From Rubripirellula tenax (lineage in GTDB: Bacteria > Planctomycetota > Planctomycetia > Pirellulales > Pirellulaceae): 64,000 bases of DNA. Position numbers and translations under genes: made by a program. Positions 49,823 to 59,898 of this stretch are shown one piece after another. Each line of letters begins with the position of its first letter. Position 1 is the first letter of the stretch. Where the stretch lies: contig NZ_SJPW01000009.1 in assembly GCF_007860125.1 (NCBI RefSeq), positions 1 through 64,000 of the forward strand. The letters are read 5' to 3'. Under the pieces are notes generated by a model. The model worked only from the letters and a program-made list of their open reading frames with translations, was not told the origin of the DNA and made no database searches.

Positions 49823-51088
49823 ATGTCGAAACACAGTCAACCGCGACAACATCGCAGGGTTTTTCTGAAAGCCGCGGGCGTGTCGGTCGCACTTCCATGG
49901 ATGGAATCGCTCGCCGAGCCCGCTCGCGATTCAAATCGACCTGAAATGCGAATGGTCTGCATCGCCAGCGCTTTGGGGATGAATCCAGAAGCCTTTTTTC
50001 CGACTTCGTTTGATGCGAATTTCTCGCTCTCGCCAACGCTCAAATCGCTCGAGCCGTTGCGAAACGACTTCACCGTGTTTTCGCATATGGACCACCCCAG
50101 CATTTACACCAAACATGGTTCGATGAACTCGCTGTTAAGCGGAGTGGACGCAAAAAAGGCGACAGCGGGTGAGAATGTTTCGATGGACCAAGTGGCCGCG
50201 GCACATGTCGGTTATCAGACTCGCTTTCCGTCGGTGCATGTTTCTCTTGGCGGCAGCCAGGGCGCATCTTGGACGGCATCCGGGATCAAGGTGCGGGAAG
50301 AAACCGATCCGCTTGACCTGTTCCGCAAACTGTTCCTGAACGATCCCAAAGCAGCGAAGGAAGCCCGCAAGCTCGAACTCGATCAACAGGGCAGCGTGCT
50401 GGACCTGGTACGAAGTCAAGCAAAACGCTTAGCACACGATATCAATGCTCCGGATCGGCGAAAGCTAGAAGAATACCTGACCGCGATCCGAGAGGCAGAG
50501 GAACGCATTCAAGGCATGCAGCGTTGGCAAGACGTGCCCAAGCCGCACGTCGATTTCGATGAATCCGTGAATACGCACGGCAACATGGATTACCCAACGC
50601 TCTCGCCGTTGATGTTTGACTTGCTGTTCCTGGCCATTCAATCGGATAGCAGTAGGGTGTTTACGGCGGGCTTCGGGATGCACAACCACGTGATCGAAAT
50701 TGACGGCGTAAACACCGGCTATCACGGCCTGACCCACCACGGCAATCTCCCCGATCGACTGAAGCAACTCCGAATCATTGATGCGTTCTATATCCAACAA
50801 ATGGCACGCTTCATGGCCAAGTTGAAGGAAACAAAGACTGAACGCGGAAACCTATTGGACGAGACGATGGTGTTCTTCGGCAGCGGCCTCGGTGACGCAT
50901 CTCGGCACTCCAATCGCAACTTGCCGATCGTTCTCGCCGGAGGTGGCTTCCAGCACGGAAAGCACGTTAACGCGATTCAGCACACCGGAACGCAGACACC
51001 GCTAAACAACCTGTTCACGACGATGCTGCAAAACTTTGGGGTTGAAATCGATCGCTTCAACAATGCGACAGGCACCGTGAGCTTGTAG
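49823..51088 (+). CDS. DUF1552 family protein with Tat signal
   Basis: A 421-residue exported protein. A twin-arginine signal, RRVFLKAAGVSVALPWMESL, starts it. DUF1552 markers: MVCIASALGMNPEAFFPT, FTVFSHMDHPSIYTKHGSMN and MVFFGSGLGDASRHSNRNLP followed by IVLAGGGFQHGKHV. The family is related to alkaline-phosphatase-like DUF1501 proteins and is very frequent in planctomycetes next to DUF1592-type cytochrome proteins, as here. The reaction is unknown. Confidence 0.9.
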   Translation: MSKHSQPRQHRRVFLKAAGVSVALPWMESLAEPARDSNRPEMRMVCIASALGMNPEAFFPTSFDANFSLSPTLKSLEPLRNDFTVFSHMDHPSIYTKHGSMNSLLSGVDAKKATAGENVSMDQVAAAHVGYQTRFPSVHVSLGGSQGASWTASGIKVREETDPLDLFRKLFLNDPKAAKEARKLELDQQGSVLDLVRSQAKRLAHDINAPDRRKLEEYLTAIREAEERIQGMQRWQDVPKPHVDFDESVNTHGNMDYPTLSPLMFDLLFLAIQSDSSRVFTAGFGMHNHVIEIDGVNTGYHGLTHHGNLPDRLKQLRIIDAFYIQQMARFMAKLKETKTERGNLLDETMVFFGSGLGDASRHSNRNLPIVLAGGGFQHGKHVNAIQHTGTQTPLNNLFTTMLQNFGVEIDRFNNATGTVSL

Positions 51089-51234
51089 GCACCATGAAGA
51101 ACGATTGACGTTTTTTTCGTTCAGCGTGCAAGCGTATCCCAAACCCAGATCGAAAGTTGAAACATGAACTGCACTTGCACTTGCCGACGAATCGAAGCCG
51201 TGAACGAACGAAAACAACGGGCTCCCATCAAGTC

Positions 51235-53637
51235 ATGAAGTATACGCCGCCCAAAAAAACGATTCCAAGCTCGCGAGCGAGGCGACTCGGTTTGAAGGCA
51301 TTGTCTCTATTCATCTGCCTCGCAACACCGACGGTTGCCGTGGCCGCGGACGACATCCCCTCGCATCAGCAGCTTCTGCAAAAGTACTGTGTCCAGTGCC
51401 ATGGAATTCAAAAAATGAAAGGTGACGTCCGGCTCGACGATGGGTCGAAGATGACCCCGGCGATCTGGAAGAACGTCTATGAGCAGCTGGCTGGTCAGAC
51501 GATGCCGCCGGATAACAAGCCGCAGCCCACCGGCACCGAAAGAACGCACCTGATGAAGTTGGCGTTGAATCGTGCTCAGCAGGAATCCGCCGTAACATCC
51601 ACCGGGTTTCGACGCCTGAACAAGCGCGAATACGGAAATACAGTTCGCGATCTGCTTGGCCTGCGAAGGGGCACGTTCGATCCGGGGGAATACATCTATG
51701 CCGATGAAATCGACGAGGGGTTTGACACCGACGCAGAATCTCTTGTGATCTCGAACGAGTTGCTGCTCGAATACATGGGTGCGGCTGAAAAGAGTCTTCG
51801 ACAGGCACTCTTTTCGGCTGACTCGCAGAAACCGGCGTCTCACCGTCGCAAGATCAATCTCGACAAGGTCAAAGGCACTTCCGGACGGTACATCAATCAT
51901 CACAAAGAACATGTCATCGGTCGATCAGGCGGGAAAGCCAAGCTTTATGATGGCCAGCCTTCTCGCACGATGAACTATCCCGGCCGTTACACGGTTACGG
52001 TTACAGCGTCCGGCGTGGATCGCAATTTCTATCCAATCCGACTCCAGCCAGAGAAGGGCCCGCTGGTCATGGGATTCGGCGTCGCCCAGGACGCGACGGA
52101 AAGCGTTTCAGGCAAAGACGTACTGCTGAAGACATTTGAGTTGCAGGATGACACCGAGCAAACGTTTCAGTTTGATACTTGGATCGACAAAGGTCACTTT
52201 CCCTATCTGTCTTTCGTTAACGGACCAGGCAAACCGATCACGCAGATCCGCTCGAACATCCGAAGACGAAAGCTTGAACCGTCGGCGATGAAAGAGTTGT
52301 ACCGCGGTCCGGGTATTAAGATCACGAAGTTTGAGATCGAAGGGCCGTTTCACGATCAGTGGCCGCCCGAATCTTATGTCACGACTTATGATTCCACGAC
52401 GATCCCCAGACTTGAAGACAAAACCGAGCGTGAGTGGCTGATCGGTCGCTTTGCAACGCGAGCCTTTCGCCGCCCGGTCAGTCGTCAAGACATGGCTCCT
52501 TATTTCGACTTCCTAGAAAAAAAACATGCGGCCAATGGTGACTGGCATGAAGCGGTGATCAGGACGTTCGCCGCGATGATGTCGTCACCCGATTTTCTGT
52601 ACTTACGAGAAACCCCCGGTGTACTCGATGCGCACGCACTGGCGAATCGACTTTCGTACTTTTTCTGGAGCACGATGCCGGATCTGGAATTGTTTGCGCT
52701 TGCCAAATCGGGCCAACTAACACATCTATCGGTCTTGACAACACAAGTTGAGAAAATGTTGACCGATAGGCGATCAAAGCAATTCTGCAACAGTTTCGCC
52801 GATCAATGGCTTGCACTCGAAAAACTTGGAAGCATGCCTCCGGACAGCAAAGGGGAATTTCGAGTCTATTACCGTCAGAATCTTGAGCCAGCGATGATCG
52901 AAGAGACACGTCGCTTTTTTCAGCACGTGCTATACGAGAATCAAAGCGTCCGCGACTTCATTGATTCTGACTACTCGTTCGTCAACAAAGGGCTTGCTGA
53001 ACTGTACCGCGTGCCGATGCAAAGCAACGACGCGAGCGAATTTCAACGTGTCATTTTCCCCGCCAGTGTAAAGCGCGGCGGGCTACTCGGTCACGCCAGT
53101 ATCCTGACCCTCTCCGCCAATGGTGTCGAAACGTCTCCGATCGAACGCGGTGTTTGGGTCCTGGCCGATCTGCTGGGCACGCCGCTTCCGCCGCCTCCGA
53201 AGGCCGTTCCCGCATTGACTCCCGACCTGAATGGTGCTGTCACCGTCCGCGAGATGCTGGAAAAACATCGCAGCGACCCAGCATGTATGGAATGTCATCG
53301 ACGCATGGATCCACTCGGGTTCGCGCTGGAAGCCTTCGACCCGATTGGCCGCTTCCGCACCCAGTATTCAGAGACACAGACAATCAGCACAGACGGAAAC
53401 TATCTGGGCAAAAACTTTGCCGACGTAGCGGAGCTCAAGCGAATCCTTGCCAGCGACATCCGCCCATTCACCCGCAACTTGATCATCAGACTGGCGGAAT
53501 ATGCGAAAGGTCGAAAGTTAGATGCAGCTGACTATGTCACGGTGCAGTTGCTTGTTGATCAGGCAGGGGAAAACGATTTCAAATTTAGAGACATCCTTCT
53601 TAGTATTGCAACGAGTGATCTGATGACGAATCGTTGA
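51235..53637 (+). CDS. Planctomycete cytochrome c protein (PSCyt/DUF1587-1592-1588-1585)
   Basis: An 800-residue exported protein from the ATG at 51235. After the signal peptide comes a haem c site, KYCVQCHGIQKMKGDVRLDD. Then DUF1587 (GFRRLNKREYGNTVRDLLGL), a carbohydrate-binding-like middle, DUF1592 (FATRAFRRPVSRQDMAPYFD), DUF1588 (GGLLGHASILTLSANGVETS) with ACMECHRRMDPLGFALEAFD as a second CxxCH, and DUF1585. These proteins are the partners of DUF1552 proteins, in a periplasmic redox system thought to act on complex organic substrates. Confidence 0.92.
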   Translation: MKYTPPKKTIPSSRARRLGLKALSLFICLATPTVAVAADDIPSHQQLLQKYCVQCHGIQKMKGDVRLDDGSKMTPAIWKNVYEQLAGQTMPPDNKPQPTGTERTHLMKLALNRAQQESAVTSTGFRRLNKREYGNTVRDLLGLRRGTFDPGEYIYADEIDEGFDTDAESLVISNELLLEYMGAAEKSLRQALFSADSQKPASHRRKINLDKVKGTSGRYINHHKEHVIGRSGGKAKLYDGQPSRTMNYPGRYTVTVTASGVDRNFYPIRLQPEKGPLVMGFGVAQDATESVSGKDVLLKTFELQDDTEQTFQFDTWIDKGHFPYLSFVNGPGKPITQIRSNIRRRKLEPSAMKELYRGPGIKITKFEIEGPFHDQWPPESYVTTYDSTTIPRLEDKTEREWLIGRFATRAFRRPVSRQDMAPYFDFLEKKHAANGDWHEAVIRTFAAMMSSPDFLYLRETPGVLDAHALANRLSYFFWSTMPDLELFALAKSGQLTHLSVLTTQVEKMLTDRRSKQFCNSFADQWLALEKLGSMPPDSKGEFRVYYRQNLEPAMIEETRRFFQHVLYENQSVRDFIDSDYSFVNKGLAELYRVPMQSNDASEFQRVIFPASVKRGGLLGHASILTLSANGVETSPIERGVWVLADLLGTPLPPPPKAVPALTPDLNGAVTVREMLEKHRSDPACMECHRRMDPLGFALEAFDPIGRFRTQYSETQTISTDGNYLGKNFADVAELKRILASDIRPFTRNLIIRLAEYAKGRKLDAADYVTVQLLVDQAGENDFKFRDILLSIATSDLMTNR

Positions 53638-53638
53638 T

Positions 53639-53779
53639 GCCAACACCATCAAAGCAGAGGACGAAACCGCCAGCGTTGTTAACCGCATCGACGAACTGGG
53701 ATTGGCAACCTATACCGACGTGGGTTTGGCATCGTGGCATTTCCATGATCAACGCGTGGGTGCAGGCAGCCTCTTCTGA
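53639..53779 (+). pseudogene. Coding-like fragment of unknown origin
   Basis: Directly after the cytochrome stop, an open frame without a start reads ANTIKAEDETASVVNRIDEL, then GLATYTDVGLASWHFHDQRV and GAGSLF before TGA. Codon composition looks real. I cannot name a family. It lies just before a broken sulfatase and is likely another relic. Confidence 0.35.
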
Positions 53780-53815
53780 AGATTTGACGAAAACGGATTA
53801 AATTCAGACAAGTTC

Positions 53816-54271
53816 ATGGTTCCCGAGTTGCTCAAGCAAGCGGGCTATGCGACGGGAATCGTCGTCAAGTGGCACTGGGGCGAATGGGAAAAGTTCAACC
53901 CCTTGAATCATGGGTTCGATAGCTTTTATGGCTTCATGGAATTCGATGACAGTCGTTCGACCGCGATCTATCGCAACAAAACGACCATCGAAAACGTAGG
54001 CCGAAAAACGGACGGCACGCACTCGCCGAAGTTGCTCGCCGCTGGAATCGCATTCATCACCGCCAACAAAGACCAGCCCTTCTTCCTGTACTAAACCTCG
54101 TCGCTTCCGCACACCAAGTGGGTTCCGCTGGATCGCTTCAAAGACAGTTCTAAGCAAGGAACCTATGGCGATGTGGTGCAAGAGATCGACTGGCAAGTTC
54201 GCGGGTTGATGCACACGCTGGAGCACGTGGGCATCGCCGACAGCACTCTGGTTGTTTAAACGTCCGACAAT
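53816..54271 (+). pseudogene. Broken sulfatase (central fragment)
   Basis: One frame with two TAA stops: MVPELLKQAGYATGIVVKWH (normally GIVGKWHLG), then FNPLNHGFDSFYGFMEFDDS, DQPFFLY followed by stop at 54092, then TSSLPHTKWVPLDRFKDSSK, and STLVV followed by stop at 54257 and TSDN. These are the middle motifs of an arylsulfatase. The catalytic Cys part and the C-terminus are absent. The two stops replace Tyr-like and Phe-like positions, so the gene is dead. Confidence 0.8.
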
Positions 54272-54540
54272 CGTGTTCTCGTCGATGACGTTCAATGCGT
54301 TTATGTTTGCACCGACGCAAAAGAAGCGGTCTGACGTTGGGACTGGCCTTGCTGATGTAACTTCTTGATCGCATTGGACTTGGTCACGCTTAAATGATTA
54401 GCCACAGTCTCCCGTTCTCCGTTTCGCCGTTTGCAAAACGAACAACAGTAATTCGGCCACCCCCCCTCACTATGTGGAGGACTTTCAGGCGCCCATCACT
54501 GGTCCCTTCTCAGCGCCCCGTGACATCACTCATCTAAGTT
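54272..54540. other. No supported gene
   Basis: About 270 bases of degenerate sequence after the broken sulfatase. No frame of note, repeat or terminator was recognised. Confidence 0.4.
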
Positions 54541-56733
54541 TCACTTGAGGTTTTTGGAGTCATCGCTGACGACCACTGTCACCGGCACTAGGTCACTGCC
54601 GACGCCGTCGTTGTCGGTCACGCCCAGTGTGACGACATACGTGCCAGCCTGAGCATACGTGTGGCTGGGGCTCCGGTCGGTCGAAACACCACCGTCACCA
54701 AACTGCCAGACGCAAGCATCAACCGTGCCGTCATCGGATGAACCGTTCGAGTTGAATCGCACAGTCAAGCCAGAGACGCTAGTGACGGCAGGACCGGCGG
54801 ATGGTGGAATCCAGCTCTTCGCGTCCGGGTGATACCGACGCGCGACAAAGATGTCGTAAGAGTTCGTTGCTCGCGGGTTGGGAATGCCAGTCGCAGATTT
54901 CTTTGGCACTTCAATGACGATGAGTTCGCCGACGGCCATTGGCTTGGGATGAACAGTGAACGTGTACTTGTCCGGCGAGACTTGCTTGAAATTCAGAATA
55001 GATCCGTTAGTTGCTTCCAAGTCGCCAACGTCAAATCCAGTGACTCCCGTCGTAAATTGGGCGGTGACGTCAAATTCGCCAGTCACCACATCGGGAGCAT
55101 TGCTGGAGAGCGTTAAGTCAACCTTCACTTGGTGGTCGTCGAAGTACCACGTCCCGTCGCCTTTGTCGCGCCTGGCATGCTGGAAGTGCAGCAGAGCAAA
55201 ATCGGCGATTTTCGATGGCGCTTTGCTCCGCATGTTTGCACGAATGGATTCGTACGCCGGGGCATTCGCAAGATTATCCCACTCGTTCGGATCGTTGTTG
55301 TGGTCATAGAGTTCTTCCTGGCCATCGCCGTAACGGATGTACCGCCAGTCGCGATTGGTGATTGCATATTCATAAGCTTGCAGATACGAAATGATCACTT
55401 CGCGGTCTTCCGCTTGGTCAGGATCTTTCAGAGTGGAAGCGAGTGATTTGCCATCGAGCGGTTGCAAATCCGCGTTGGCGCCATCCTTGGTTAGATCACA
55501 CAAATCAACAAAGGTTGGATACATGTCAATCAGGCTTGCCGTTGTGTCGGTGGTTGCGCCTTTGGCAATGCCAGGGCCTGCCCAGACGAATGGGACCTGT
55601 GATCCTCGTTCCCACATGACGTGTTTCGCCCAATGCCCCTTTTCACCAAGGTGGTAACCATGGTCGCTCCAGAGGACGACAATCGTGTTGTCGGCGTACG
55701 GGCTGTTATTCAGTGCCGTCAGGACGCGACCGATCTGAGCATCGGCGTAGGTGATGGCTGCCAGGTATCCAAGAATGCACTCCTTCAACGTTCGATCGTT
55801 GGGGCTGATCGCCTGGAGATTTGCCATCCATCGCTTGTAGACATTGATCTCCTTCTTTCGTTCTCGGTCCGCGACATCATCAAGATCGGGCAGCGGATTC
55901 GTGCTGCCGTCTTTCCAGTAGCTCGGCAGTTCGAGGTTGTCGATGTTCCCTTTCAGCGGCCCATTGAGATACGCGTCGTAATATTTCTGTGGCGCGTATT
56001 GCGGCGAATGAGGTGTAAATAGTCCCATGCCAAGAAAGAATGGTGTATCCCCGTGATCGGCTTTGAGCTGTGAGATGACCCAGTCGGCGCGCTGAGTGTC
56101 GGCCATGTCTTTCTCAACAGCATTGTCGAGGGCCGCCCACTCCATCACACCGGCTTGAATGTCCGGGTAAGTCGTGTTGTAGATGCTGACGAAGGCTCCA
56201 TCAGGACCACCCGGATTCGGGGCGCCATATTTCCAACTGCCGGCGTCCCAACCATTCTTTCTCTGGGCGTTGGTTGTTCCGTCTGTGCGAAGCCAGTACT
56301 GGTCCCAACCTCGTTGGTCGATCCAACCGATCGCGTGATGAAAGAGCTTGCCGGTGCCGAGTGTCTTGTATCCAGCGTTGTCGAATGCAGTGTGCAGGCC
56401 AATCAGACTCTCGTCCAACTGCCAGTAAACCTGATCGTCGTAGAAACCGGTGGTGGCAGGATATTGACCGGTGAAGATAGCGGTTCGCGATGGACCGCAT
56501 TTGACGCCGGCGGAATGGGTGTTGGTGAACTTAAGTCCGCGAGCGGCCAGCGCATCGATATTGGGCGTGATCGCTTGGCGGTGGCCACCGATTCCCCAAT
56601 CATTCATGTCATCGACGGCGATGAACAAGACATTGGGCTGCGCGGCCACCAAAGCGGGCAGAGGTGCGAGAGCAAGGGTCAGCGCCAAGGCTGCTGCCTT
56701 GAGCGATAGGTGCAGTGAGTGTTTTCGGATCAT
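54541..56733 (-). CDS. Sulfatase (iduronate-2-sulfatase type) with PKD domain
   Basis: A 730-residue exported protein. Signal peptide, then metal site NVLFIAVDDMNDWGI, formylglycine signature KCGPSRTAIFTGQ (Cys 79), GTGKLFHHAIGWIDQRG, and WSDHGYHLGEKGHWAKHVMW. After the sulfatase (to about 510) come a beta-sandwich region and, at about 640-730, a PKD-like domain (WQFGDGGVSTDRSPSHTYAQ, GTYVVTLGVTDNDGVGS). The PKD part probably mediates polysaccharide or protein contact. Iduronate-2-sulfatase-like enzymes remove 2-O-sulfates; the exact substrate is unknown. Confidence 0.92.
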   Translation of the reverse strand: MIRKHSLHLSLKAAALALTLALAPLPALVAAQPNVLFIAVDDMNDWGIGGHRQAITPNIDALAARGLKFTNTHSAGVKCGPSRTAIFTGQYPATTGFYDDQVYWQLDESLIGLHTAFDNAGYKTLGTGKLFHHAIGWIDQRGWDQYWLRTDGTTNAQRKNGWDAGSWKYGAPNPGGPDGAFVSIYNTTYPDIQAGVMEWAALDNAVEKDMADTQRADWVISQLKADHGDTPFFLGMGLFTPHSPQYAPQKYYDAYLNGPLKGNIDNLELPSYWKDGSTNPLPDLDDVADRERKKEINVYKRWMANLQAISPNDRTLKECILGYLAAITYADAQIGRVLTALNNSPYADNTIVVLWSDHGYHLGEKGHWAKHVMWERGSQVPFVWAGPGIAKGATTDTTASLIDMYPTFVDLCDLTKDGANADLQPLDGKSLASTLKDPDQAEDREVIISYLQAYEYAITNRDWRYIRYGDGQEELYDHNNDPNEWDNLANAPAYESIRANMRSKAPSKIADFALLHFQHARRDKGDGTWYFDDHQVKVDLTLSSNAPDVVTGEFDVTAQFTTGVTGFDVGDLEATNGSILNFKQVSPDKYTFTVHPKPMAVGELIVIEVPKKSATGIPNPRATNSYDIFVARRYHPDAKSWIPPSAGPAVTSVSGLTVRFNSNGSSDDGTVDACVWQFGDGGVSTDRSPSHTYAQAGTYVVTLGVTDNDGVGSDLVPVTVVVSDDSKNLK

Positions 56734-56840
56734 TGATTGCTCGTGTGTGTCTTGCGTGCTCTGGGTTTGCTGGTGTGTTGCGGTGCTTAGGCATCGTGTT
56801 GCCTTGCAAGGGAGCTTGCCGCCGTAAAATTAGCCGCCCG

Positions 56841-57036
56841 CTACTTCTGTTTGTATTGAAATTGCTTGTCGAATTCGACTTTCTCGAACGAATCGGTTTC
56901 AGGCAAAACGAAGGTGTACTCCGTCATCCGATCCACTTCGACCGTCAAGTCCTTTCCTTCAAATTCAATCGCGTGTCCGCCGTATGTGCGGCCGTCGGAA
57001 ATGAAGTGCATGTGAAAACCGGCGACGTTGAGGTAT
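56841..57036 (-). pseudogene. Acetolactate-decarboxylase-like C-terminal fragment
   Basis: The minus strand reads [20 protein letters not shown], then GGHAIEFEGKDLTVEVDRMT and EYTFVLPETDSFEKVEFDKQ before TAG. The N-x-x-G-x-H-x-H-F-I-S-x-x-R-x-x-G-G-H pattern is the metal-binding end of alpha-acetolactate decarboxylase family proteins. The frame overlaps the end of the upstream sulfatase by design of the junction, and all preceding domain sequence is missing. Confidence 0.65.
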
Positions 57037-57039
57037 GGA

Positions 57040-58590
57040 CTACTTCTCGTCTTCCTCTAACGGCCGCTTGCCTTCAAACGGTCCCCACAACAATCGCTTC
57101 GCAAAGCCTTTGTCGTCTTTGTAGACGGCAGGGTCGCAATCGGGATTTGGCTTCGGAATTCTCGCGCCGACTTCTTTGAAGTACGCCATCATTTCGTCGT
57201 GCAGCTTCTTGTGCTCAGCCGGTTGCTGTGCAGCGATGTTGTTTGCTTCGCCCATGTCTTTCGACAAGTCGAACAGCATCGGAACGTCTGGACGCTCGTA
57301 GAAATGCAGCAGCTTGCGATTGCCCGAGACGACTGCTGAGTGTGGCATCGTTTCACGGTAGTGCGGATAGTGGAAGAAGATGTTGCGGTTCAGAAATTCG
57401 TCGTCTGGAGTTTTGCCTGCCATGTAGCCGGCAAGACTGACGCCGTCGATGTTCTTGAGTTCGTTCGCGTTGCCGCCCGCCCAATCAACAAAGGTTGGCA
57501 GAAAGTCGTAGTTGACGACGTTGCCCTCGAAGCTGGTGCCCGCTTCGATGCCGGGACCTTTCACGATCATGGGTACGCGAATGCCGCCCTGCCAAACCCA
57601 CCACTTGTGAGCATGGTGCGGTTGCGTCAGCCCCGGAAGAAAGCTGTGTCGATATCCGTTGTCGGACACCATGATGACGTACGTGTTGTCTTCGATCCCG
57701 AGTTCCTTGATGCGATCAAGCACTGCGCCGATGCGTCCGTCCAGGTCTTCTCCCATGCCGAACCAGATAGCAGGATCGTCTTTGCGTTTAACAGTTTGCG
57801 CGGTCTTACCGATCTTTTCGTAGTATGCCTGCACTGCAGGATGTGCGACGTACTTCTCACGTGTCGCTGGCAAACACTCACGGCCCTCGTGCATGGCGTA
57901 ATGTGAAATCTGCAGATAGAACGGCTGCTTTGCTCGCACCTGTTCCTCCATGAAACCGATTGCCTTCTTCGTCACGCTGAACATCAGCTTTGGATCGGTC
58001 AAATCGTTGGGAAGTTGTTGCGGCCCTGGAGGCAAGGTGTTTCCCGGTTTGTTATCCGTATCACCATCGTGCAGCACATAGCCTTCATCCCCGGGATCAC
58101 CACGCATGTGCCACTTGCCGATATGAGCACTCACGTAGCCAAGTGGCTTTAACGCTTCAGGAATGGTGACCGCGTCTTCGTCAATATTCATGTCCGAGAC
58201 ACACGGGATCACCGGGAAGTTCGGATATCCCTTTTGGTCGTAGTACTCTTGTCTTCCGTCGTTCATAAACACCGTGAATCCGCTCCGCGGCGACGACTGC
58301 CCGGTCTGCAAACAGACTCGAGACGGCGAACACTGCGGCGATGCGTAGGCGTTTCGGAATTTCATGCCTTCGCGAGCCAGGCGCTCAACGTTCGGCATTT
58401 GCAGCACCGGCATGTGAGAGTTCTGCATGTCGTCATCCATGGGAACCGGAGACCCGTTCCACGCCCAATCGTCGATGAACAACATGACGATGTTGGGTTT
58501 GTCTTCAGCGAGGAGCTTGCCAGGAGAGAACGCGAGAGCCGCAATCACGACTAGACAGAGTTTGCGGTTCAACATGGTTGTGGATCTCAT
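57040..58590 (-). CDS. Sulfatase
   Basis: A 516-residue exported sulfatase. Signal peptide to about residue 29, metal site [14 protein letters not shown], formylglycine signature [14 protein letters not shown] (Cys 87), [36 protein letters not shown] and [17 protein letters not shown]. The insert [20 protein letters not shown] near the N-terminus is longer than in common arylsulfatases. It lies near the PKD sulfatase in the same orientation, separated by a gene relic. Substrate unknown; a sulfated polysaccharide is likely. Confidence 0.92.
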   Translation of the reverse strand: MRSTTMLNRKLCLVVIAALAFSPGKLLAEDKPNIVMLFIDDWAWNGSPVPMDDDMQNSHMPVLQMPNVERLAREGMKFRNAYASPQCSPSRVCLQTGQSSPRSGFTVFMNDGRQEYYDQKGYPNFPVIPCVSDMNIDEDAVTIPEALKPLGYVSAHIGKWHMRGDPGDEGYVLHDGDTDNKPGNTLPPGPQQLPNDLTDPKLMFSVTKKAIGFMEEQVRAKQPFYLQISHYAMHEGRECLPATREKYVAHPAVQAYYEKIGKTAQTVKRKDDPAIWFGMGEDLDGRIGAVLDRIKELGIEDNTYVIMVSDNGYRHSFLPGLTQPHHAHKWWVWQGGIRVPMIVKGPGIEAGTSFEGNVVNYDFLPTFVDWAGGNANELKNIDGVSLAGYMAGKTPDDEFLNRNIFFHYPHYRETMPHSAVVSGNRKLLHFYERPDVPMLFDLSKDMGEANNIAAQQPAEHKKLHDEMMAYFKEVGARIPKPNPDCDPAVYKDDKGFAKRLLWGPFEGKRPLEEDEK

Positions 58591-58759
58591 TTGCTGCTGT
58601 GATTTTGAGTTCGTAGGAGCCTAGACTTGAGTCTTGTCAGGTTTGCCAAAGTGGCGCGTCGACATTGCCAAGCGTGTCGTCATCATCGGATTTCCGCATG
58701 AACGACACTGGAGGTAAACGGCATACGAAGATCTCGAACGCCGTGAAAGGACGATGCAA

Positions 58760-59260
58760 TTATGCAGCGTCTTTCTTCTTGCCTTTGTTCTCGGCATTGC
58801 CGCGAGTCGGTTTTTTTGGCAATTTAGCTTTTTGTTCTTCGGTCAACATCGCGATCGCTTTCTTTTCAAGCTCTTCTTGCGCCTTCCGAAGTTTGACGAA
58901 CGCGGCAATTTGATCGGCACTCAAATCGGATGCGTCATCAATGGCAGCCATCAATTCTTTTCCGGTCTTGCCAGTTTCGCGAGCCGCTTTCAGAGCTTCC
59001 ATTCGTGCTTTTATCACGGCAGGAGTAATCCCAGCGGACGCGCGAATCGACTTCGCCTGAACGTCGGCTGACTTCGCCAATTCAGTAATCTTGGCTACTT
59101 GGTCAGCGGTCAAACCGACTGGTTCGAGCATTTTTAGAATATCGCTGACTAACGAGCTGACACCGTCGCTCTTCTTTTTACTTTTCTCTTGTTCTTGGGC
59201 AACAGCGGGAACTGCGATCAAGGCAACAAGCGCAAGGGTGGCGAACATTTTCAACTTCAT
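58760..59260 (-). CDS. Small exported Lys/Ala-rich protein
   Basis: A 166-residue protein from the ATG at 59260 with AGAGAGA upstream; a longer frame to 59488 is not credible. The signal peptide ends AVAQEQ. The mature part is helical and charged: SLVSDILKMLEPVGLTADQV, DDASDLSADQIAAFVKLRKA and MLTEEQKAKLPKKPTRGN. The LTADQ/LSADQ/LTEEQ repeats resemble the LTxxQ motifs of Spy/CpxP-like periplasmic chaperones. That similarity is suggestive only. Confidence 0.65.
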   Translation of the reverse strand: MKLKMFATLALVALIAVPAVAQEQEKSKKKSDGVSSLVSDILKMLEPVGLTADQVAKITELAKSADVQAKSIRASAGITPAVIKARMEALKAARETGKTGKELMAAIDDASDLSADQIAAFVKLRKAQEELEKKAIAMLTEEQKAKLPKKPTRGNAENKGKKKDAA

Positions 59261-59600
59261 GAGAATCTCTCTGCAACGTGGGGGGAATTTGAATGTTCCG
59301 TACAAAGGAATGCGACAATCGCAATCCAGGTAATTCGGAGTCCAGAAACACTCTCCCGCAGCGACTCCAGTTGGACAGGGAAATCGACAAAAATATCGAA
59401 CCCGCCTTGGTTCGGTCGGATTTTGCCAAAAAAGACAGGTTTGCATGTCCAACTCTCGATTCATCGGAAGAGAACACACGATAGGCAAGGCGTCGAAAAT
59501 TGGCGTGCCCGCCGATGGTCAGGTCCAGAGGGCGTTCGATCAAGAACACGAGCGTGCGAACACTGCGAAGCCGATTTGCAGGAAACACACAGACTACAAA
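59261..59600. other. No supported gene
   Basis: About 340 bases upstream of the small exported protein. Open frames on both strands are short and overlap. I see no recognisable RNA. Confidence 0.4.
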
Positions 59601-59631
59601 TACCAGCACGAAGCGCAAGCGAGTGAGTGAG
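59601..59631. repeat. Dispersed repeat (agcacgaagcgcaagcgagt)
   Basis: The 31 bases contain agcacgaagcgcaagcgagt followed by gagtga, a short sequence type frequently scattered in planctomycete genomes. It lies 20 bases past the end of a sulfatase relic. Confidence 0.5.
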
Positions 59632-59650
59632 TTTGACGTACCGGCCACAA

Positions 59651-59821
59651 CTATTGTCGCGGACACATTACCTTGACTGGATAGCCGGATGTTGAAACAT
59701 GCGTGTTCAGGTCATCGCAGACAATGAACAGAACATTCGGCTTCTTGGCAATCGCGGTGGACGGGTTCAGCGAGGCACAAACCAGGCATACCTTTGTGAG
59801 AATAAGAGCGATTCGATTCAT
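59651..59821 (-). pseudogene. Sulfatase N-terminal fragment
   Basis: From the ATG at 59821 the frame reads MNRIALILTKVCLVCASLNP, a signal peptide, then KKPNVLFIVCDDLNTHVSTS and GYPVKVMCPRQ before the stop. This is the metal-binding start (NVLFIVCDDLN) of an iduronate-sulfatase-type enzyme that breaks off before the Cys motif. An upstream in-frame ATG at 59902 overlaps the ThuA-like stop, so it may once have been its operon partner. Confidence 0.8.
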
Positions 59822-59898
59822 GGCAGTTGACATGGAGTTGTTGGGATGAGTGATGTGAATATCCCTGAAAACGATCCGAGTCACGTTTGATTGTGACA

